23,962 nucleotides of DNA from NCBI GenBank assembly GCA_003157675.1, contig PMKG01000386.1, forward strand, positions 1-23,962, given 5' to 3'. Positions 1 through 7,373 of the stretch are shown here, piece after piece. The stretch comes from Acidobacteriota bacterium (GTDB lineage Bacteria > Acidobacteriota > Vicinamibacteria > Vicinamibacterales > Fen-181). The notes beneath the pieces were generated by a model. The model ran no database searches. It saw nothing but the letters and a program-made list of their open reading frames with translations, and was not told the origin of the DNA. The stretch's first letter is position 1, and every line of letters begins with the position of its first letter. Both the position numbers and the translations under genes were made by a program.

Positions 1-1602
1 GTCGTACTTGTCGTTCAGCAGCACCGCCCCATCGTCTTTCGTCCAGCCGGCGACGCCGAACGGCGGCTTCTGCGGACTCGTCTGGTCGGACTCCTTGTCG
101 ATGAACGAGGTCGGGATGGCCTTGGTGACGTTCGTGATGGCGCGCGTCGCCAGGTTGATCGTCCAGTACTGGTCGCCCTCGATGAACAGCAGGTACTTGC
201 CTGCCGGCCCCGCCTGAACGAAGCGGTCGTTGATGTTCGCCCGGAGCGGCGTGCGCCCGCCGGTTGAGAGATCCACGAGCGAGAGGTCGGCAGCCGGCCG
301 GCCGATCGTCCGGTTCATGGCGTACTTGGACCACTCGGCCACGTAGCCGAGCGACGACTGCCGGATCGGCGTCACTTGCTCACTGGCGAGATCCTTGGCG
401 AGCTGGACGAGCGTCCCGCTGTCCAGGTTCCATACCGCGAGCAGGTTTCGGCGCCGGTCGGACGCCGCGTCGAGTGTCTGCTTCGGCATTACGATGATGT
501 CCTTCGCGTGCCAGATCTCGAGCGTGGATGGCGGCTCGCTCGCGCCGCCGCCGTTCCCGCCACGGCCTCCGCGGCTGGCCGGCTCCAGCTTGTCATCCCA
601 TTTCGCGATGCCGAGGAACACCATCCGTCCATCGTCGGACCACGACAGGCGGCGGAAGGAGACCGTGCGCATGCCGGCCGGGAACGTCTTGTCTGCCGTG
701 GGGTCGTAGACCCTCTGGCGTTCCGACGCGTCGAGGCCGGTCCAGGCCAGCACCGTGTAGGTCGAGCCGTCCTTCTTCTCGTCGTTCTTCGCTCGAAGCA
801 CCGCGAGGTCCGTGGCCTCGTGGCGCCACGAGAGACCCGTGTAGATGGACGAAGACGAATCGAGCACCCGCAGCACGCCGGTCGCCGGGTCGAACAGCTG
901 CACGCCGTTGCCGGTCTTGCCCGCGGCGCTGATGGTCACCGCCAGGAGGTGGCCCCGCTCGGCGTCCTGCCACGCGAACTGGGAGACGTTGCCGAAGGCC
1001 GTCTCACGGCCGCTGGCCAGGTCGCGGACGATGAGCGCGGTTCCCGGCCTCTCGTCGGCCGCCGCCGACGTGTCGCCGCCCCGGGCCCCGCCGCGCGCGC
1101 CGCCACCCGGCGCCGCGCCGCCACCGCCACCTGCCGTCTCTGGCCCGTACGGTCGAATCGCGAGATAGGCGCCGTCCGGGCTGAAGGTGAACGACTCGAT
1201 CGCCTCGATCGTCGTCGTGTCTCCGGTCGCGAGATTCAGGAGGCCCATCTTGTTCTGGACCGGCTTCTGCTCGCTCCTGAGCTTCTCCTGCTCCGCCTCC
1301 GACTGGCCGATGGCGTAGGCCAGCCACTTGGAGTCTGCCGAGAAGGAGGGCTGCGCGCCGAACGGCGCGACCTTGGTGGTCCCGTCGGCCAGGTTCAAGA
1401 CGACCAAATCGTTGTTCCGGTTCGAGCGGTTGATCGCGTATGTGGCGAAGCGCCCGTCGGGCGAGAACAGGCGCCCGCTCCACAGAGACAGAATTTCCCA
1501 CTTGCCGTAATCGGCGAACGTCGCCGGCGGCTTGGTCTGGGCCGCCAGCCCGATGGAGAGCGCGATGAGGGCGGGGACGAGAAGTTTGACGAGTCGGTTC
1601 AT
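1..1602 (-). CDS. S9-family (prolyl oligopeptidase-like) peptidase, N-terminal part, runs off the left edge
   Basis: The reading frame is open for 534 codons from an ATG at 1602 to the window edge, so the C-terminus is missing. A hydrophobic signal peptide (MNRLVKLLVPALIALSIGLA) predicts export. The rest reads as a beta-propeller of PD40/WD40-type blades, with repeats such as FSPDGRFATYAI, FSADSKWLAYAI and FTFSPDGAYLAI. This is the N-terminal propeller arrangement of S9 oligopeptidases that degrade short peptides in the periplasm. The serine-hydrolase domain that would confirm the family lies outside the window. Two Gly/Arg-rich low-complexity inserts (about residues 155-175 and 345-355) probably form surface loops. 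An AAAGG-like ribosome site sits about 6 bases before the ATG. Without the catalytic domain, another propeller-bearing secreted protein cannot be excluded. The gene lies 82 bp downstream of the toxin gene on the same strand but is probably independent. Confidence 0.75.
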   Translation of the reverse strand, partial: MNRLVKLLVPALIALSIGLAAQTKPPATFADYGKWEILSLWSGRLFSPDGRFATYAINRSNRNNDLVVLNLADGTTKVAPFGAQPSFSADSKWLAYAIGQSEAEQEKLRSEQKPVQNKMGLLNLATGDTTTIEAIESFTFSPDGAYLAIRPYGPETAGGGGGAAPGGGARGGARGGDTSAAADERPGTALIVRDLASGRETAFGNVSQFAWQDAERGHLLAVTISAAGKTGNGVQLFDPATGVLRVLDSSSSIYTGLSWRHEATDLAVLRAKNDEKKDGSTYTVLAWTGLDASERQRVYDPTADKTFPAGMRTVSFRRLSWSDDGRMVFLGIAKWDDKLEPASRGGRGGNGGGASEPPSTLEIWHAKDIIVMPKQTLDAASDRRRNLLAVWNLDSGTLVQLAKDLASEQVTPIRQSSLGYVAEWSKYAMNRTIGRPAADLSLVDLSTGGRTPLRANINDRFVQAGPAGKYLLFIEGDQYWTINLATRAITNVTKAIPTSFIDKESDQTSPQKPPFGVAGWTKDDGAVLLNDKYD

Positions 1603-1684
1603 GTCAGGCCTTTCGGAGGACCAGCAGAAGACGGTCCCATTCTTCAGAAATCGCCGCGGGACGCAAGAGGGAACCGCGGCCCGG

Positions 1685-2083
1685 CTACCAGCGCAGGACG
1701 CGAAGGCCGCGGATGCGCGGGAAGCTCCGCAGGTCGCGAGTGGCGACCTGGTAGTCCATCAGGACGGCCGTGGCCGCTATCAACAGGTCGTGGGCGCCGA
1801 CGGGTGCGCCGCGGGCCCGCAACTCTGCCGAGAGCGTGGCGTGAACCCGCGCGACGCCGAAATCGAAGGGGACCGCCGGCAGCCGCGCCAGCAACCGTTC
1901 GACCAGCACCTCGGTCCTGGCACGGCGCGCGCCCGTCAGCCTGTGGACGCCGTGCAGCAGTTCGGACGCCGTGATGGCGGCGATGGCCACCGGCTCGCGC
2001 CCGTGCCGCGCAAGAAGGGCATCGAGATCCAGGTCGCCCCGCTCTGCCGCGACGAGCACGCTCGAGTCGATCAGGATGCCCAT
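1685..2083 (-). CDS. vapC: PIN-domain toxin ribonuclease (VapC-like)
   Basis: This 132-residue protein has the length and layout of VapC toxins, Mg-dependent endoribonucleases of type II toxin-antitoxin modules. The acidic PIN residues are visible: D6 in ILIDSSV, E41 in TASELLHG, D99 in AHDLLIAATA and D117 in VATRDLRSF. The GAHDLLIAATA segment is the typical PIN helix. Its ATG at 2083 lies inside the end of the antitoxin gene (overlap of 13 bases, 2071-2083), which points to translational coupling and one transcript. A longer in-frame extension up to 2428 only shadows the antitoxin gene and lacks PIN homology, so the start at MGILIDSS is preferred. All catalytic acids are present, so the toxin should be active. 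Its RNA target cannot be read from the sequence. Confidence 0.9.
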   Translation of the reverse strand: MGILIDSSVLVAAERGDLDLDALLARHGREPVAIAAITASELLHGVHRLTGARRARTEVLVERLLARLPAVPFDFGVARVHATLSAELRARGAPVGAHDLLIAATAVLMDYQVATRDLRSFPRIRGLRVLRW

Positions 2084-2391
2084 CGGCTTGATGGAATGGA
2101 CGGTTCGTTGAGGAACGCGATTCCCTGTTCCACGGCCTTCAGGTAGCGCTCGTCGAGTCGCCCGGCGTCGCGAAGACAGTCCACCAGGTCGGCGACCGTC
2201 GGATGGGGGGCGGCGGCCGGCGTGATCTGCACCACCGGAACTCCGGCGCGCTCGACCACGTAGGTCGCCCTGGCTTCCCGCACCCGTTCCACCAGGGCAC
2301 CGAAGTTCTTGGCGGCGTCGCTCGCGGTGACTACGTGGTGGCCCGAACCAGTGGCGCGATCGCCGGTTCGAGTCCGTTTCGATCTGCTCAT
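2071..2391 (-). CDS. Phd/YefM-family antitoxin of the PIN toxin
   Basis: This 106-residue protein carries the Phd/YefM DNA-binding fold at residues 18-58: HHVVTASDAAKNFGALVERV followed by a strand ending in AGVPVVQITPA. The C-terminal half (about 65-106) would wrap and inhibit the toxin. It precedes and overlaps the PIN toxin gene by 13 bases, the standard order for type II modules. Proteins of this family bind palindromes in their own promoter and repress the operon. A perfect 17-bp palindrome lies only 11 bases upstream of the start codon. No Shine-Dalgarno sequence is visible before the ATG, and the predicted promoter would start transcription almost at the ATG, so translation may be leaderless. 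Pairing a Phd-type antitoxin with a PIN toxin is common, so this is assigned with good confidence. Confidence 0.87.
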   Translation of the reverse strand: MSRSKRTRTGDRATGSGHHVVTASDAAKNFGALVERVREARATYVVERAGVPVVQITPAAAPHPTVADLVDCLRDAGRLDERYLKAVEQGIAFLNEPSIPSSRWAS

Positions 2392-2394
2392 AGC

Positions 2395-2428
2395 TACGGA
2401 TGTTACGGATAATCCGTAATCTGATCAA
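2395..2428 (-). promoter_or_regulatory. Promoter and palindromic operator of the toxin-antitoxin operon
   Basis: Reading the minus strand, TTGATC (2428-2423) and TAACAT (2405-2400) are separated by exactly 17 bases and fit -35 and -10 elements at 4/6 matches each. A perfect palindrome, TTACGGATAATCCGTAA (2403-2419, 8-bp arms around one base), covers most of the spacer and the upstream part of the -10. A further half-site, TACGGAT (2395-2401), repeats 9 bp from the first arm and overlaps the -10. Bound antitoxin would block RNA polymerase. The predicted start is 0-2 bases before the antitoxin ATG. The motif is seen directly; its role is inferred from Phd-family autoregulation. Confidence 0.65.
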
Positions 2429-2593
2429 GGCGTGCCGGCGCGATGTCGACGCTGACGCGCGAGATGGCGCTCGAGTACCTGGGAACGGCGAAGCTAAAGA
2501 CGAGCCGGCTCAGCCGACGCCTGGAACCGATGCGTGATGGTCACCGAAGCTCCGGCACGCTCGTCCATTAACAGGCTCCAGCGAACAGGAGAG

Positions 2594-2650
2594 TTCCAAT
2601 CCAGGCCGTTGTGAGTTACAATTCCGTAATCACGGACATTCGTAACAGCG
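2594..2650 (+). promoter_or_regulatory. Candidate promoter with an operator-like motif upstream of the CxxC protein
   Basis: TTCCAA (2594-2599), a 17-base spacer and TACAAT (2617-2622, 5/6 match to the -10 consensus) form a plausible plus-strand promoter. Directly over the predicted start lies TTCCGTAATCACGGA (2622-2636), an imperfect palindrome built from the same TCCGTAA half-site as the toxin-antitoxin operator. A third degenerate half, TTCGTAA, follows at 2639-2645. The leader to the ATG at 2745 would be about 115 bases. Between this site and the toxin-antitoxin operator (2420-2593) I see no convincing gene. Confidence 0.4.
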
Positions 2651-2744
2651 ACGTCTGAAATCTGCAACCGCCGCGTCGCTTGTGGCGTCTTATCAAACAG
2701 ACGGTGTCCGTGTTCGGGCCCTTTATTGAGGAAAGCAGGCGCCT

Positions 2745-2918
2745 ATGGTCAAGGGTCGTTGCGCTCAGTGCGGGATCTTCGTGGTTCACGAGGAGATCGA
2801 CCGGCTCATTCTGTCGGGCTGGAAGTCACTCGAGGACACGCACCCGGTCGTCCGTGACATCGTGCCGATGCTCTGCCCTGATTGCCGGCGGACGGCAAAA
2901 GTGACCAAGTCGCGTTAG
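2745..2918 (+). CDS. Small CxxC/CxxC zinc-ribbon-like protein
   Basis: A 57-residue open frame starts at an ATG preceded by GAGGAAAGCAGG, a good ribosome site. It contains CAQC at residues 6-9 and CPDC at 44-47, a two-knuckle arrangement that would bind one zinc ion. The middle (HEEIDRLILSGWKSLED) looks helical, and the tail RRTAKVTKSR is basic. I do not recognise a named family. Small zinc ribbons of this type often bind nucleic acid or partner proteins, but no function can be assigned here. A strong hairpin follows the stop codon, and the converging M28 peptidase gene ends 77 bp beyond it. Spaced cysteine pairs, the ribosome site and the clean terminator-like hairpin support a real gene despite its size. 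Confidence 0.6.
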   Translation: MVKGRCAQCGIFVVHEEIDRLILSGWKSLEDTHPVVRDIVPMLCPDCRRTAKVTKSR

Positions 2919-2923
2919 TCGGT

Positions 2924-2947
2924 GGCGGGAGGCGACCGCCTCCCGCC
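2924..2947. terminator. Strong hairpin between two convergent genes
   Basis: GGCGGGAGGC (2924-2933) pairs perfectly with GCCTCCCGCC (2938-2947) around a 4-base loop. It begins 5 bases after the stop of the CxxC gene and lies 48 bases beyond the stop of the converging M28 peptidase gene. No T-run follows on either strand, so it may be a weak bidirectional terminator or an RNA-stabilising 3' stem. Confidence 0.5.
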
Positions 2948-2995
2948 TCATCCCTCCACATCCTCTCAATCAGCACCACGCCGGACATGCGCCGG

Positions 2996-4426
2996 CTACT
3001 GTCCCATCAGCCGGCGCGCGCTCAGCAGGCCGACCCGCGCACACCAGCCCATGTCGAACGGCTTGGTGTCGGTGGTATGGGCCGGCGTGTCGCCGGCGGA
3101 GTGATAGAACGGATCGCCGTCGACGGTGATCATTCCGGGCTTTTCTCCAGGATACCAGTTGAGCGGCGGGAATCCAGGCGTCATCGGCACCGCCTCCTCA
3201 TGGTCCCACGCGGAGGTGTAGATGCTGACGGCCGGGTACAGAGTGGCGCCCGGCGTCCGCGTGTTCTGGAAGACGTACGAGTCGGTGCCGCCCTGCGACT
3301 TGACACTGGCGGCACGGGCGGGAAATCCCCGCGAGCCGAGGTGATCCTTCATCACGGCCCGGACCATGCCGATGAGCGCCGAGTTGACGGGCACATCGTC
3401 GGGTTCGACGTAGAGCGCGTCCTTCGACGCGCTGAATCCCGCCTGGTCGAAGTTGATGACCGCCTCGAGGTGGGAGGGGTCCGTGGCGAGCGCGGCCAGG
3501 TACTCGCGCGTCGACATCATCTCGCCGCCCCAGGCGGCGAACCGGAGATCCCACGCCGGCTGCGGCATCAGTCCCTTCTTCACCGCGGCGGCCGCGCTCC
3601 GCGCGATCTCGAGCACCGTGGCCACGCCCGACGCGTTGTCGTCGGCGCCGGGGCCGCCCGAGTCGGAATCACCGTGGGCGCAGAACAGGATGTAGCGGGA
3701 TCGGTCCTTGCCGGGAAGCGTCGCCACGACGGTGTCGGCCGAGTCGTGGCCGCGCAGGGCCTCGAGCGTAAACGACACGCGAAGCTTCGCGCCGGCGGTC
3801 ACCTGCGCGCGGAGCGGGGCCGATTCCTGAGGCGACAGGCCGAAGATCGGGATCGTCCAGGTTCCGCGGACGCGGGGAACGGCCGGCCAGCCCGACGGTG
3901 AGGCCCGGCCATCGAAGAGCACCGCCACGCAGCCTGTCGTCGTCTCGGGCGTCGGCGCCTTCGAGACGAGGCACACGGCGCCGCTCGCCGCCGTGACCGA
4001 CAGGTCGCCTTCCCCCCCGGCCGCCGGGGCACCGATGGCAGGCCACGCCGTCGACAGCATCACGGTCTGCCCGCCGGTGTCGCCCGGCTTCACCTCGATC
4101 GCCCATTTCCCCGGTTGGTACCAGTCGCGCGCGGTGTCCTTCCGAATCGTCACGTCGAGACCGGCCTCGCGGAAGGCGCTGGCCAGCCAGGCCGCCGACG
4201 CGTGGTTGGACGGCGTGCCGTACATCCGCTGGCCGAATCCGACCAGCCGCCTCACGGTCTCGACCATCCGGGTCTCCGAGATGGCGGCGGCCAGCTTGCG
4301 TTCGACGGAGAGCGCGTCCCCCTTCTGCCGCGCGGCCGGGCGCGAGACGCCGGCCGTCATCAGACCGACGACGATCAGACCGCAGGTGACCCACCGGCTC
4401 ACAGTCACGCGACGCGTGGACGACAT
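2996..4426 (-). CDS. Secreted M28-family metallopeptidase
   Basis: The product is 476 residues from the ATG at 4426, chosen because GGAGG lies about 7 bases upstream and a signal peptide (about residues 10-30, WVTCGLIVVGLMTAG) follows directly. A PA-like insert spans roughly 115-230 and the M28 catalytic domain about 230-476. Zinc-ligand motifs are visible: H251 and D253 in CAHGDSDSGG, D262/D263 in GADDNASG, D326 in NFDQAG and H442 in FYHSAGDT. The usual EE pair of M28 enzymes appears as E302-M303 (WGGEMMSTREY), so one expected metal ligand is not at its normal place. The family contains aminopeptidases and carboxypeptidases that cleave peptides outside the cytoplasm. Substrate and activity remain uncertain. 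The gene is monocistronic by its surroundings. Confidence 0.85.
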   Translation of the reverse strand: MSSTRRVTVSRWVTCGLIVVGLMTAGVSRPAARQKGDALSVERKLAAAISETRMVETVRRLVGFGQRMYGTPSNHASAAWLASAFREAGLDVTIRKDTARDWYQPGKWAIEVKPGDTGGQTVMLSTAWPAIGAPAAGGEGDLSVTAASGAVCLVSKAPTPETTTGCVAVLFDGRASPSGWPAVPRVRGTWTIPIFGLSPQESAPLRAQVTAGAKLRVSFTLEALRGHDSADTVVATLPGKDRSRYILFCAHGDSDSGGPGADDNASGVATVLEIARSAAAAVKKGLMPQPAWDLRFAAWGGEMMSTREYLAALATDPSHLEAVINFDQAGFSASKDALYVEPDDVPVNSALIGMVRAVMKDHLGSRGFPARAASVKSQGGTDSYVFQNTRTPGATLYPAVSIYTSAWDHEEAVPMTPGFPPLNWYPGEKPGMITVDGDPFYHSAGDTPAHTTDTKPFDMGWCARVGLLSARRLMGQ

Positions 4427-4439
4427 TCGTTTCCTCCGC

Positions 4440-4456
4440 CACCCGGACACCGGGTG
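4440..4456 (-). promoter_or_regulatory. Hairpin just upstream of the M28 peptidase ribosome site
   Basis: CACCCGG (4440-4446) and CCGGGTG (4450-4456) form a perfect 7-bp stem with a 3-base loop. On the minus strand it ends a few bases before the GGAGG ribosome site of the M28 peptidase. It could be an operator, an mRNA 5' stem or chance in GC-rich DNA. Confidence 0.3.
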
Positions 4457-4488
4457 ATTCCCGACAGCATACAACGTCTGAGGTCAAG

Positions 4489-4517
4489 GCTTGCGACTTG
4501 CGGCTTGCGGCCTGCGG
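4489..4517. repeat. Four-copy 7-bp tandem repeat in the 262-bp intergenic region 4427-4688
   Basis: Units CTTGCGA, CTTGCGG, CTTGCGG and CCTGCGG follow one another in a short tandem array between the divergent M28 peptidase and receptor genes. The remainder of 4427-4688 shows the hairpin at 4440-4456 and otherwise no gene, RNA or clear promoter that I can support. Confidence 0.5.
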
Positions 4518-4688
4518 CGGTGTCACGCGTATCACCACAAGCGGGGTCGCCAGCCCCAAGTCGCGGGCCGCGAGCCGGTGCTCGATGGGCGTCGCAGGTT
4601 GTGTGCAAGCGAGGCCGGAATTCGCTTGAACGGGCACGATCGGCTGCCGATACTGGCGCCGGCTGCGCCCTGCCGGCAGCCCGATCTC

Positions 4689-5963
4689 ATGGACTGGCGC
4701 GCACGAACGGTGCTCGCGGCGTCACTCCTCGCGGCCCCCGCGCTCGGAGTTCCTCTGCACGGGACCACCCAGCGCGACGCCGACACGCCGACGCCGTCCT
4801 CGCAGCGGGGAGCGCGCGGCGCGATCGCGGGCCGTGTCGTCGGACCGGGCGGCGACGGGCTGCCAGACGTCACGGTCACGGTGAGCGGGCCTCCCCTCGT
4901 CCTGTCGCGATCGGTGACGACCACCGTCCAAGGGACGTTTCGTTTCGAGGATCTCCCGCGAGGCGCCTACACGCTGACGTTCGCGGTGGCCGCGCTGGTG
5001 CTCGACAAGCGCCGTAACGTCACCGTGACGGCTGGTGCCACGACGCGCGTCGACGCCAGATTCGGCCCCGGGCCGATTCGCGACGGGCGGCTCGACGGAT
5101 TCCGAACGACGTTCAACCGATTCACGGGCGCGGGTCACCTCCACGTCCTCGACCAGCGGCTGCAGTGGGACAACCTGTCGCCTGGTCTGAAGGCCGAAGG
5201 CGCCGGTCTCGGCAGCCCGATCCACCGGATCACGGATGCCGAGCTCGAAGTGGGAGGGGCCCTCCGAAGGGACCGGGCGTGGCTTCGGGCCTCGGTGAGT
5301 CGCGCTGCGGAGGACGTCGGCGTCGTCGGCTTCTCTGTGGCCGCATGCCTTGGCCCCGACGGCTCGCCGACGGCCGGCGCGGCTGACCGAGCCGACTGTC
5401 TGCAGCCGGACGTCACGACCACGACGGCGCTCGACGTCGCGCTGCAGGCGCGGTGGACGCCGGCCCATCAGTCCACTGTCAAATGGGGAGCGTCCGACAG
5501 GCGCAGGCCGAATCGCGGCGCCTCGGCGTACACGCGTCAGGAGGCGACGACCCGGCAGTCCAGCCTGTCGTGGGCGGCGCCCTTGAGCGTGCAGCACGAG
5601 TGGGTGGTGTCCGATCGCGCGGTCGGCGGGGTTGTGCTGACGTATCGCGACACGCCTTTCAACCTCGACTTCGAGCGTCCGGACCTGGCCGACGTGCAGG
5701 GGCCTACGATCGCTACACTCTCGTCACGTCCCGGTCGGCGAGCGAGAGCGCCTATCGCCGTTCTGCCTGGGAGGTCGTCGTCACCGGCGCAACGCGGCGG
5801 GAGAGGTTCTTCGGCGGCAGTCACGATATCGAGGCCGGCCTCGGGGCCGGCGGCGCAACCGAGCGCCGATCCGATCGAATGGGAGGCGGCGCCGTGGCGG
5901 TATTCGACAGCCGCAGCGGCCCCGCAGCCGCCTACCAGGCGCGCGTCGTGCGCGATGGGGTGA
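4689..5963 (+). pseudogene. TonB-receptor-like outer membrane protein, N-terminal piece of a frameshifted gene
   Basis: From the ATG at 4689 the frame encodes a short signal peptide (MDWRARTVLAASLLAAPALG) and a carboxypeptidase-regulatory-like domain at about residues 43-124 (GAIAGRVVGPGGDGLPDVTV ... GTFRFEDLPRGAYTL). The start of a beta-barrel follows, including ELEVGGALRRDRAWLRASV near 185-203. Homology ends near base 5700 (residue 337); the remaining codons to 5963 are out-of-frame. The barrel continues in another frame from 5702. Such proteins are outer-membrane receptors in Acidobacteriota, thought to take up oligomers with TonB energy. I see no plug domain between the regulatory-like domain and the barrel. 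An in-frame extension back to 4491 has no signal-peptide character, so 4689 is preferred, although its ribosome site is weak. Confidence 0.7.
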
Positions 5964-7279
5964 CCGCGTTCGGCCAGCGTCAGTTCTCGGTATTCGTGCA
6001 GGACACGTACGAGCGCGGTCGGGTCACGCTGGACGCGGGCGTGCGATTTGATCGGCAGGACGACGAGGCGCTCTCGGCCACGATACCGGCCAGCCCGATC
6101 CTCCCGGACCTGCTGCCGGCGGTTCGTTTTGCCGGCGCGGACTCGGGCGTCGTGTACAACGACGTATCCCCGCGGCTGGGCGTCGGCTGGGATATCGGCG
6201 GCAACGGGCGGACCGTGTTCCGCGCCGCGTTCGAGCGCCATGTCGGCCAGGGCAACCACTCGTCGGCGCCGCTCCAGCCCACGGGCCAGACCCGACTCGT
6301 CTACTGGTGGGACGATGCGGACGGTGACGGACTGGTCGATCGGGACGAACTCGACTACGCGCGGGGCCTCGCGGCGACGCCCAGCTCGAACTACGACGCC
6401 GCGCGTCCAGCGGCCGTCCGGACGCCGGCCACGGTGGACCCGGGTCTGAGAAACACCGTCGTCGACGAATGGTCGCTGCGCCTCGAGCGGGAGCTGGCGC
6501 GGCACCTCACGCTGCGTGTCGCGTACGTCGGGCGGAACACGCATCGGGTCCAGCGCACGTTCCCCGTCAGGGCCGACGGGTCGCTCGTCTCCTCTGACAC
6601 CTTCGCGCCCGTCGTCTGGGCGCCGGCAAGCTGCGCGACCGGCGCGGAGTGTCCTCCGGTCACTTACTTCGAGCGGAACGAGGCGCTGCCGGCCGGAACC
6701 GTGCTGCGGAACGACGGCGAGTACGGATGGCGTCACGCGGTGGACGTCGTCGTCCACAAGCGGATGGCCCGCGGCTGGATGATCGATGCGTCGGCGCGGT
6801 GGGAAACGTCCAGCTGGCAGTTCCCGACGGCGACGTTCGACTATACCGACCCCACGAACATCGCGGTCAGGAGCGGCGCCGAGGACCCGGCACTCGGCTC
6901 GCGCTGGATCGTCGAGGTGGCCGGCACCGGGCGCTTGCCTTGGGGCCTCGTGCTGTCTGGAGTCGCCGCCGCGAGGGACGGCGCTCCATACGAGCGCGGC
7001 GTCACGACGCCGAACCGCGGCTCGCTCGGGACCACGGTCGCCGATTTGAAGAGGTTCGGATCGGAGCGGTACCCGGCGGTCGTGCGGGTGGACGCCCGGC
7101 TGGAGCGCCGCTTCGCGACCGGCCGGCTGGAGCTGGTCCCGGCGGTCGAGCTGTCCAACCTGCTGAACGCGAACACGGTGCTGGCGCGCAACCGCGTGCA
7201 GAACACGCCGTCGGCCAACCAGGTCACGCGGATCCTCGCGCCGCGGGCGGTGCGGATCGAGGTGGATATCGTCTGGTGA
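5702..7279 (+). pseudogene. TonB-receptor-like outer membrane protein, C-terminal beta-barrel piece
   Basis: This is the continuation (about 525 residues) of the receptor begun at 4689, in a frame shifted by one missing base at the GGGG run 5699-5702. It has no credible start of its own; the frame is open back to 5453, but only in antisense-like sequence. Barrel features include FSVFVQDTYERGRVTLDAGVRFDRQ, SPRLGVGWDIGGNGRTVFRA, a calcium-loop-like DDADGDGLVDRDELD, VVDEWSLRLERELARHLTLR and the C-terminal strand RAVRIEVDIVW ending in an aromatic residue, as expected for BAM-inserted barrels. Joined to the N-terminal piece, the protein would be about 863 residues. Whether the gene is dead or the shift is an assembly error cannot be told here. 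Confidence 0.7.
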
Positions 7280-7283
7280 GCAC

Positions 7284-7363
7284 CATCTGACGATCGTGCG
7301 ATCGTGCGAAGTACCCATCTTCAGATCGCAAGATCCCGAGATCGCAAGATCTCCAGATGCAGC
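7284..7363. repeat. 8-bp periodic GATC tandem array, about ten units
   Basis: Starting at 7284, an [G/C]ATC or degenerate tetramer recurs every 8 bases: CATC 7284, GATC 7292, GATC 7300, GAAG 7308, CATC 7316, then GATC at 7324, 7332, 7340 and 7348, and GATG 7356. Typical units are GATCGTGC and GATCGCAA. The array lies in the intergenic space between the receptor stop (7279) and the UPF0145-like remnant. A related array occurs at 22235. Confidence 0.8.
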
Positions 7364-7373
7364 CCGTGAGGCC

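Noticed and set aside
376..1974. 532-codon plus-strand open frame opposite the S9 peptidase and toxin genes
   Set aside because: Arg/Gly/Pro-rich antisense shadow of high-GC coding DNA; the minus strand has a signal peptide, propeller repeats and a PIN domain.
2443..2571. 42-codon plus-strand frame (MSTLTREMALEYLGTAKLKT...) between the toxin-antitoxin operator and the CxxC gene
   Set aside because: No ribosome site, no family recognised and codon use not convincing; perhaps a scrap, not listed as a gene.
5690..5710. Programmed ribosomal frameshift in the receptor gene
   Set aside because: No slippery heptamer or downstream structure that I can support; loss of one base at a G run is simpler.
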